From Gnetum montanum (taxonomy: Eukaryota; Streptophyta; Gnetopsida; Gnetales; Gnetaceae): a DNA stretch of 64,000 nt. Shown in pieces: positions 55,100 through 64,000 of this stretch (the stretch's first letter is position 1; each line of letters starts with the position of its first letter). Below the pieces are notes generated by a model that ran no database searches, was not told the DNA's origin, and saw only the letters and a program-made list of their open reading frames with translations. The stretch is taken from the NCBI GenBank assembly GCA_015680685.1, contig MNCI01019036.1, positions 151,377-215,376 of the forward strand. The letters run 5' to 3'. Position numbers and translations under genes: made by a program.

Positions 55100-58000
55100 C
55101 ATCAAATTGCATTGGAGTAGACTCTTCTGCCAATATTTGGCTACTTTTCACAAAGTTTGCACTTATAAAGTCAACATAAATAAGTTAATTTTATTTTTTT
55201 TCATTCAAATAAGATAAAATAAAGTTATTAGCTAAAGTTTTAATGCTTACCTTGCATTTCTCTATAGATCTCTAAGATCTGTTGTTCTATCTTCTCTAAG
55301 CTCAGATTGATTGTATCTAATCTGTCAAATGCTAAAATTGGAATCGTTGATAGAATACTCACCACTCTTCTTGGTAGGTCCTTAATTATTTTGGGGTGAT
55401 ATCATCATCATCCAATTTAGTTGTAGGTTTTTCCTAGGGATCTTGCTGCTCCTCTTCCAATGTGGTAATCACCACATTGTTGGAAAAATCTTTAAATAAC
55501 TTCTCTAAATTAGTCTATTTAATGAATAAACTTCTTATTTCCCTATCTACCTATAGAATCTTTTCTTCTTGTAGTAATCTTTAGGACTCTCTTTGGTATC
55601 ATCTTTTATTATTTTAATGCTTTTTTCGTAGCTCTTCCATGTTGCTATAGAATTTTTTAGATTGATCATGGAATGAGTCATGGCCAGAGCTAATCTTTCC
55701 CTTTCCATTAGTGCCCTCTAGAACTTAAGAACTTTATTTCTTTGTCTCTATTATGCATGGGATGTAGGATTGTGCCTAATAATGTTTTTGTTTCTCATTT
55801 TTACTTTTAGCAGCTTCACCTAGTTAGAAAACATCTTTATTTGTCCCTTGTACTTCTCTTTATCCTTTTGTGCTTACTCCAATGAATCTAGAAAAAATGA
55901 TGTTAGTATTGGCATGCTTTATGAGAAGTACTTCCATATCCTTAGCATAGTTGAGAGATGCACTCATTTTATCTATTGCAACCTTTTCTACCACAACATC
56001 TAAATTTATTGTTGGATTATGGAATGTGACCTAATCCTTATCGAACTTTATCTTTATCTTTGAATGACAAGCAAGAGAACATTAGATTCTCTACTTCTAT
56101 TAATGAATGTTATTCTATAGTAATAATGTTCTTAACTTACCCTCTCCTGAAGACATTAGTTTTAAGTTTGTCTTGATGTCTTTTGTCAAACCTTTCAACA
56201 TCATTTTATTCTCATTGATGTAAGCCTAGATTTTTCTTTTCATCTTAGGAAAATAAAAGATAATGGTTTAAGTCTTTTTAATGTTAGTATAATTAATGTT
56301 TAAAATTTAGACACAATGTTAATTATACTTAGCATATGCTGTGGAAAGCTTGGAAATTATCACATCATTGATCCACTTGCAAATCTTTGAATCATTCAAA
56401 ACTAGTTTTCTTGACGGTGGAGTAACTTCTCTTAGATGTGGATAAGGATCTCCAATTCTAGATTCTTTTCCCTTACTCTATCCCCACCTGCTTATTCTTC
56501 TTGGCCTATTTCATCAAAGTGTAAATAAAAAAGGTTAAAAGGCATAATTTCTTCATCCTCTTTATTTTCCATGATGAAAAAGTTCAAGCAAGAAATCTTT
56601 TTCTTTGTGGCTCATATCTTCTCTTTGGTCCTTGGGAATTTAAGAAAGCTTGGAATGTAGCCTCTTCGCTTCATGTTCTAGCACTCTTCTATCTTAAGTA
56701 TCTTCTGTAGGAAAAAATAGCTAAGTGTTAGTCCCACATTATTTTATGGTAATGCCAAAATTAGAAATAATCACATTAATAAGACTTAGTACAAAAACTA
56801 TGTAAAAATCATAAAACTTACTTGTTTAGGCCTCTAATTGCTCATAGAAGACTTTGAATTCTATGGGTGTTAGAGAAGATTTATTTCTCAGAAAGAGGTT
56901 TTCTCTTTCTTAATTCCCATCCTTTATTCATAGTTTTGGAGATGCTCTTCAAAATTATCTCCTTTCCTACTTTTGCATCATCACTTATTTTCTTTTAGAG
57001 TTTCCCAATGTTGTCAAACACTGAGGCTTCAACTTCCTCTCTAGTTTTTGAAGTTGATGCTAGAGTTTATCATCTCTGATACTATTAATGACATTAAACA
57101 TTCCAAGTGTTAGCACAGTGGGAGACTAAAGTCTACTTTTGAGGCAATGTTGACTTGCTTATCTTCTCCTCAGGTAAATAGTGTTACCATGACTTTTATT
57201 AGACCATTATAGAGGCCAAAATTGAGTTGATTTCTCATTGTCTTCATCTTGTTTTTTTTGTCCTCATGGGGTAGGTTTTCTATTTCTTCCACTACTAATT
57301 AATAGATAACTAGTGCCTAGTTAGCTATCCTCCCTTGGATCATTGTGTTGTATAACTTGTATAACCAGCTAGGGTCCAACCCCCATTTTTGTCTTATCTT
57401 ATTATAGAAGAGTATTTCAATGAACAAAGAAAACAATTTGTTTAGATCTTCATTTGTCTCTTTGTAGATGTTAATGGTGTTCCTCTTCTATGATCCCATC
57501 CATTTCTCTATGACTACTAGTTCTACTAAATTTAGCTTTGAACTGTTAATCTTTATTTCCTAGTCTAGGAGTCCTAACCAATATCTCAATGTAGCCAGAT
57601 CCCTAGTGATGATCACTTGCTTTTGGTCTACATGCATGCTAAAAACTATCTTTTCCACTAAATAACTTTTTATTAAACTAACATATTTTGTTGTGCTAAG
57701 GTAGAAATGCTTTAATCCTAAAGTGGAAAAGATTTCCATCATATAAAACTTTCCAAAATATCTAATACCTTTGCTTTAAAAGGCCAGTTTTGAGTGTGTT
57801 GTGCCTCATTAGAGGAGCTCACTTTAATCTCTTTCATTTCTTTCGTAATGTTAATAAACTTGATGTCATCAATGCTTATTTGAGTTACAACCAAGAATAT
57901 TTATTATTAGCTAGGTTCATTTTCACTTTTTAAGTTTAAAAATAACAAAACTATACAAAAATCCACTCCTTATTCTTTTTCCTTAAGATAATCTTTAACC

Positions 58001-58830
58001 TCTTTGGTCATTTTGTGTTCTTTTCATGGAATTCATTCCACAATCAATGAAGCAATTTCTAGTTGTTGTATTCATTTTAGAACTTACGTAGTCTCAATCC
58101 CTTGGACTACACATCAAAATGATACATCACATGAGGTCTCCAAGTTTGATTTTTGGAGAGATCCTACAATAAGTTCTGTAGGAATGCCAAATAAATAAAA
58201 CTCTATACATTTGAATCATTAAACCTTCACAACATGCTTTGAGTTAGTTCTTTTAGGTGATAAAAGACTAACTTTTCCTAACTTTTAAATTTGTAACTCA
58301 CCTCTAAACAAAAATTTGAGACCCTGGTGGGTTAGAAATTACTTTGAAAATCTAAGTTTCTAGTAGCAATGTACTATCAGCACTAAATTACTAAAACTCT
58401 TTTTTCCCCATAACTTATTTAAATATTTCTTATAAATGAGGATGTTCTTGGATAGCTTTTTGATGTTTAATTGTAATTGAAAGATGATCTTTGTTAACTT
58501 AGTAGAAAATCCTAGAAGAATTGTCTCCAAAGCTCATAGAATTTAATCTTCATTTAGTCTAGCCTAGATCACCACATGAAAATGGGTGATGCAAAACTTT
58601 AGAAATTCTATAGCTCTCTTCCTTGTCTATATTTTTGGTAGCAGCCATGTGTTATCATTGAATAAGGGCTTACTAAGGATTGGACTAGTCTTCCTGTGCT
58701 TATTCTCCAAGATACTTCTTTCTTCTACTAGGAAGAAATATATAGGCTCATTCATGAGGAGCCTAGGTGCTGCAGCATCCCTAATTCATACAACTATTGG
58801 TTTTAGCATCCAAAGCACAATCTTACATTA
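55100..58830 (-). pseudogene. antisense coding region inside element W, function unknown
   Basis: The minus strand carries long gene-like readings broken by few stops. At 57,742-57,180 one runs MMEIFSTLGLKHFYLSTTKY ... VEKIVFSMHVDQK ... TRDLATLRYWLGLLD ... FYNKIRQKWGLDPSWLYKL. Acidic and coiled-coil-like parts follow further down (MENKEDEEIMPF near 56,570; REIRSLFIK and LEEEQQDP near 55,540-55,430). Internal stops in the first block are mainly TAG where CAG fits, plus one TAA (CAA). Position (directly after protease) and orientation (opposite to gag) mirror the antisense gene of Z, as does the order core, coiled coil, acidic end. Exon borders were not resolved. Confidence 0.5.
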
Positions 58831-59252
58831 AGACTTTGACTGAACATGAAAACATCTTTGGGTTACATTAGTTTCATGTAAAAAATTTCTCTAATTTTTT
58901 ACTTGACATGTTGACTTTTAATCCTTAACTTTGATGCTCTACATTGAAAATACGACTTTGATGTAAGATATCATCTTATACTTTTGAGATGTTTGGAAAA
59001 GACATTTACATTAGAACCTATATTCTTTTACACTCTACACAGAATGATCTTGAAATTTTATGTTAAAACATAACTTGATAGATGATGTCAAATTAATATA
59101 GATGTTTGGCAAAGACATTTACAACTTTGACATCCTATGTTGATCTTCTTTGACGTAGGACCTTACTCTATGTTTCTTACACTAGATGTTTGGTAGAGCC
59201 ATTGCCTTGGGTGTCAAAGCTATAAGACTAGATTTACTCAGTCATGAGAAAA
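58831..59252. other. AT-rich sequence with TTGACAT-type repeats
   Basis: Contains TTTGACATCCTATGTTGATC and CTTTGACGTAGG, similar to the small repeats in the W LTR at 49.6 kb. It could be remnant W LTR; not proven. Confidence 0.35.
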
Positions 59253-60443
59253 TAATGAGTCATCTAGTGATATTTTGTAAGCTAATTGTAGGTCTTAGAT
59301 TTAAGAATGTTATCACACCCTATGTTTGTGATTTTCATATATATGGTTAAGGTTTCTAACTTTTAGGTTTGCATCATATCCTTTCATATCATACTTCTAA
59401 GTTTTATGTATATTTTGAGCTTCCTAAGATGTTTATTGATTTGTTTAAAAACCTTAAGAACCTTTTGACATATCCCTTGGTGTTCTAGCTCTCATCCAGA
59501 ATTGGTGAGCAAAGTTTGTTGGGGAGGGATATGATAACTACCTTGCATTAGCATAAGAACATTGATGCATCCTTCTACTAATATATGTTTAGCTCCTTTG
59601 CTTTTGGGTTAACTTTGTTGTGTTTCCAAGTTATCTATGCTAAGCTGATGGGCCTCTGTTAATGCCTAGGTACTAGCAAACATTTGTCATTATGTTGTGA
59701 AAACTGTAAATACTTGAGATGTGCTCTCATACTTAATAATTTATCTATAGAATTTCCATTTAGCTTTTGGAATCTAGTTTTTTATAAAAAGCTCTTCCTC
59801 CCTTAGATAATCTTGATTTCCTTTTGTCCTTATCTTGTGTGTTTTGTGTTATCACTTTCACAAGTATGGCTAGACTTTATCAGAGTACCAGCTTACTTAC
59901 GTAGCCTAGAATCATTTGGTCAATGCAAAGTTTAGTATTTTTGTGGTGAATAAAGTTGATGATTTTTCTTCTCTACTGTTAATGGCTTAAACATTAAAAT
60001 ACTAATAATATTTATTTAATTCTCATTCTCTTAAGTTGTGATGATTCATTCCTTATTCAAGGAATTCACAACTATGCGGCATGTTGTTTGGTCATCGAGG
60101 TTATAACTATGAATATTTTATTGCATTTCATGTATGGTGTTTCAATTGTTGCCAAGAGAAATTTTGATGTGTGTGTTTATGTTTATTTTGTTTAAGATAA
60201 TTATGAAATCTATAAAAACCATTAAACATAAAATTATAAATATTTTCTCTATCTTCCACAATGGAAACATGAGTTTTTATTTATATCATATGTATTATAA
60301 TCTCTTTTACATTTATTGAATGCAACATTATATGCAAGTATTCTTAACAAGCCACTCAACATCATGTTCGAAGCTTATGACTCAATCACATTGCATTTTG
60401 TATGATAAATCACGTTTATCTAAAATCAACGAGACCCTTATCA
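59253..60443 (+). repeat. LTR of family X (solo or end of another copy)
   Basis: Aligned over its whole length with 13,660-15,003. It starts (taatgagtcatcta) at the same LTR terminus and ends at the GAGACCCTTATCA equivalent of the X 5' LTR end. It lacks the tandem duplications of the 13.66-kb copy. The TATA equivalent reads TGTAAATA near 59,707. No matching 5-bp duplication was found at its ends. Confidence 0.65.
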
Positions 60444-60999
60444 CTCATGATGATAAGTGTTCTTGTAGAATTGTTCTTTCATAATCTTACAAGAACATAT
60501 TTATGAATTAGATCTTAAGTAGCTAATTCATGGCTGTAAATGATCATTAAATTGATATAATCCTTGATATATTAATCATCATGAAATGATCAAATATAAA
60601 CTTATCTTAACATTTAGTGTTGAATTGATAGGAGAATAATTGAGTGTAGGTAAATTTAATAATAAAACTAATAAACTACGAGTGATATAAAATATATTTT
60701 AATTAATGAAAACAAGTAAAAAGCATAAAACTTATAAGAAATGAAATTTGATGTATAGGAAAGTGTTTAATTTCCCTTCCCAAGGAATGAAAATTCTTGA
60801 GTAAATAGATGAATAGACTCTACTCCTTACAAAGGGGCAATTATCATAATGGTGAAAGAATGTAAACTATAGAATAAAACTTACAATAAAAATTTAGTTT
60901 ATGAGCAAAGGATTTTGATGTTGAAAATTGATCTTTGGTGCATGTAGATATAATTGTAGAATCTTTTAGTGCTATTTGAAGTTGATTTATGGTTATAAT
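60444..60999. other. AT-rich spacer
   Basis: Nothing recognised. Confidence 0.5.
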
Positions 61000-62140
61000 G
61001 AGGTTGTTTTTAAGAACTATCCTAAAAGTGACATTGGCACTATCAAAATTGGCTAACACTGGAATAGGTAATGCTAATGTTGTGGCATTGTGATGCTATT
61101 TTAGCATCAACATGTTCACATATGTTGCTAGTAACTAAGATGTTGAGGTGTATCTCACATATTAGCAAGGATTCTAGGGTGACTAAGAAATACTCATGCT
61201 CTGGGTCTCTTGAAATTTAAAAGTTACCATTAGATCTAAAGAAATCAATCTAAAATTCATGTTGAAACCTAGTATTTATAGGATTAGGGTTTACAAAATT
61301 AATCTTGAAGTATAGTTGACTTATGTTTGTTTTCAAAAACTAATAGTTGAAGTACAAATTGATTACATTAATTTAGATTTGACTAAGTTAGGGTGACACT
61401 TATGCAGTGATACTAATGCTAACATGAACATCACTTTTATTAGCATCTACATATGTACCTTTTCTTAAATTAACATTCTAGGGTTTCAAGAACTATTGCC
61501 ATTACCCAAACTAATGTTGAACATGTCATGATAAATAGTAAGGATCTCATTGGGTTGAAATTGATATTGAAAGATAAATTTGTGATGTATGATGAATATT
61601 TGACTAAGGTAGGTGATGTTGACCTTGGTGTTAGCATCACTTGGCTCATACTTAGAAACTTCTCCAAATTTTTATTATCTTATATCTCTCAAAACTTATC
61701 AAAATAACCAAAATTTATGTTTGTCATATCAAGACTAATGTAATCTTAATGCCAAAGGTCCAAAGAAATAAAAAACATAGTAAAAAGAAAAGTTTAAGAT
61801 ACATGCTAAAAAATTGTCTAAGGAAGGTGATGCTAATGTTGGTATCAATATTACTTAACTAGTCTTAGAAAAGTTTTCTGTATCAGGATAGAGAATTGAC
61901 TACCTAGCTAGACTTAAAAAGTTTTTATCTTATGTCTCTTAGTGCTTGTTAAAACTAACTAAAAACTGAGGTATGTGAACTTAGGGTTATTGTAAGCTAG
62001 TTAATAGAGAATCAACAAAGGTACAATTGAAAACAAAAGGCAAGTTTAGGCGTGATGATATTATGATGACTAAGGCAAGTAACACTGATGCTTATGTCAC
62101 ATCATGTCATATCACCTAGATGATCCTTATAATTTTCACG
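61000..62140. repeat. degenerate 210-250 bp tandem repeat
   Basis: A block of type (T)GACTAAGG-AGGTGATGCTGA...TGGTGTTAGCATCAC recurs at about 61,378, 61,602, 61,815 and 62,067, with a partial one near 61,060. Each is followed about 90-100 bp later by a 'tctca(a/g)...cttrtyaaaayaacyaaa' stretch. Copies are strongly diverged. Short stems such as GTGATGCTA...TAGCATCAC occur within units. Confidence 0.5.
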
Positions 62141-62999
62141 TTTCCAATTCTATTGGAAGTTACCAAAACTAATGTTCATATGTTGGATCATAATCTGGAA
62201 TGCTTGTTAAGGATCTATGGGGCCCCAAAACACAACTTATGATGATGATTTCTAGATATTTTGATAGAATGCCTATGATATTAGGATAGTGCTATGTCAA
62301 AAAAGAAGAGAATTATTAAATTCTACACACAAGATGAACAACATGATGCCATTAATAATCTTCACATCTTATTTCACTAAAACTCTCAACATAATCTCAT
62401 TGAAATAGAATAGGATTATTTAATTCTCATTGATATGTTATTGTGAGAAAGGAAATGAAATAGAAAGGGGAGTTCAATAAGAAATGGAGGGGCATGAAAG
62501 AGAAAAGATAGGATATAAAATTGTGAAATAAATAATAAATGAATAAAGTGAGGAACATTATACATAAAGCAAGTTAAGATACTACATCATAGAAGTGGGG
62601 CATGACTAAACCACACATTCTAATGATTGTTAATGATTGATAAATTGATAAATGGACTTTCTACCTATTTCACTCAAACTCAACATACATTCAAATGAAG
62701 TAAAATTGGCAGAACACTCATGTTTCTCTACATGAGGTAATTTGCTTGTAATATCCTAATGATAGTATGCTAATAAGAAGAAATATTATTAGCATAAAAT
62801 AAGCAAAGATAGGAAAAGATAGATGAAGTTGGAAGTAGAGAGATATATAAGAATAATACTAGAATATATATATATATATATATGAAAATTAAGATAGGGA
62901 GTAAATTAAAAGCAATGAAATAAAGCACAAGTAAAGTAAGAGCTTTGTACCTCTAGTGCTTGGAAAATGGTGAAGGACTAAATAACCTTCATGAATCTC
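62141..62999. other. AT-rich spacer with (TA)n microsatellite
   Basis: A 20-nt TA run lies at 62,864-62,883. Otherwise A-rich sequence without coding signal. Confidence 0.6.
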
Positions 63000-63800
63000 T
63001 CTAATTTTGACATATCTGGAGGAATAAATCTAGGCATATTCTTGATAACCATGAAGATGTTGAAGAGAAATTTCTATTATTCTTCAAAAAGATCCAACTC
63101 AATGCATTGCATGTTGTTAATATAAAAAGAAGCATGAAGAGATGGGATATAGAGCTCAAATGATAATATTTGCTGAAAACCATAGGTTAGAATATATGAG
63201 GTACCACCAATGGATGTACACAGTAGATCCAAAGAGCAAGAGAGAGCTATATCTACTAATTGCATTGTGTTTTATTAATCATGGTACAAAGAAAATGGAT
63301 AAGAGCTTTATTAGTAAACTTGACTTGATCATTAGACTGATGGTAATAAGGTGAGGAAAATAACTAGTTGATGTGATACATGAAGCAGAAATTAGTTACC
63401 TACTTACTTTTGAACTAAGATCCATTATTGGTCACAACTGGGAGAGGCATATCAAAGCGAGTTAATATGTAATTGAGAATGAAACAACAAATAAGTGGAA
63501 CTTTGTGGAATTTAAAGAAATAGCTTCCACCCACTTACTAAAATATTCAATAGTAGTAAAAATGAATTGATGCCTAATAGATGGAGTATTAATAGCATCA
63601 ATGAGATCTAGATCCTCTTTTTAAAAAGGCCATATAATTCAAGACATTTTAAGAGTATCGCATGTCTTTGGCAAGTATTGCATGTCTTAACTAGATTCTA
63701 AGTATCCTTAGCTAAGGTTGGCCATCAATGGCCTAAAGAAATAATTTGAGTAGTTAAGGACTATGATCCTAAGTGTCCATAATAAAATCTTAAATAACTT
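63000..63800 (-). pseudogene. Ty3/gypsy integrase relic
   Basis: The minus strand reads, in order, YGHLGS and WPTLAKDT with VKTCNTCQRHAILLK (zinc module, 63,780-63,640), then YFSKWVEAISLNS, LTRFDMPLPVVTNNGS (second catalytic residue D changed to N) and SPYYHQSNDQVKFTNKAL (catalytic E changed to K), ending ALWIYCVHPLVVP. Frame shifts and stops throughout. No other domain is visible inside the window; the upstream part would lie beyond 64,000. Confidence 0.65.
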
Positions 63801-64000
63801 GTTCAAGGGCTATCTTAGACCCAACAAGATTAAGAGATCATAGAATAGTTCTTGTAGAAGAAATTTAACATAGAACATCAAGATTCGTGAATTATAAATG
63901 TTGATTATATTGATGTAGAGCATAGTTTTAAGTATGTGTCAAATGACTAGGTGTATCTCTAGTTATAAGATAATGAAGAATATCAACATATTATTGATTA
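63801..64000 (-). other. probable RNase H-integrase linker of the same relic
   Basis: The minus strand gives SKIALEQVI just before the zinc module, and then nothing recognisable to the window edge. Confidence 0.35.

Noticed and set aside
59253-60443. X-family LTR as a solo LTR with target duplication
   Set aside because: No identical 5-bp flanks could be found, so solo status is not claimed.

Overview
The window is nuclear DNA from a land plant with a repeat-rich genome. The evidence is one ordinary multi-exon plant gene (an IQ67-domain protein) in about 60 kb of decayed, often nested retrotransposons, AT-rich spacer and an N gap. The repeat load and long spacers would fit a gymnosperm or another large-genome plant, but that is inference; no species can be named from this sequence.

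Layout. 1-2.0 kb: two copies of a LINE 3' end around a 45-base gap. 2.0-6.6 kb: spacer with tRNA-derived SINEs and a truncated LTR-retrotransposon end (4.08-5.44 kb). 7-13.3 kb: the gene island, with a duplicated upstream block, a five-exon IQD gene (9,277-12,576) and a 57-bp hairpin-bearing tandem array downstream. 13.66-49.3 kb: a three-level nest of LTR elements. The outermost, X, is + oriented, gag-only, and has a truncated 3' LTR. Inside its 3' LTR sits Y, an Athila-like Ty3/gypsy element on the minus strand (18,032-49,178; identical 5-bp TSDs TGTAT; two 941-bp LTRs). Inside Y sits Z, a 17.7-kb Tat/Ogre-like element, also on the minus strand (23,001-40,680; TSDs CATGG; LTRs of 1,610 and 1,608 bp). 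49.3-59.2 kb: a truncated + strand Tat-like element, W. 59.25-60.44 kb: another LTR of family X. 60.4-64 kb: AT-rich repeats and a minus-strand integrase relic.

Main discovery candidate. Element Z carries, between gag-protease and reverse transcriptase and on the opposite strand, a seven-exon gene (30,333-34,408). Its introns have GT/AG borders, the exon phases join at every junction, and the exons sum to 2,733 nt (911 codons including the stop). Its seven premature stops are each one C-to-T step from CAG, CGA or CAA. Element W, in the other orientation and much older, also has antisense coding sequence just after its protease (58.8-55.1 kb), again broken mostly by TAG. This suggests an inherited, spliced antisense gene in a Tat-like lineage. 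Its function is unknown; a distant relation to the 'putative plant transposon protein' type of domain is only a guess.

Decay pattern. Across all elements and on both strands, in-frame stops are dominated by TAG and TGA where CAG, CGA or TGG would be expected, and the two Z LTRs differ almost only by transitions. Both are expected from deamination of heavily methylated transposon DNA.
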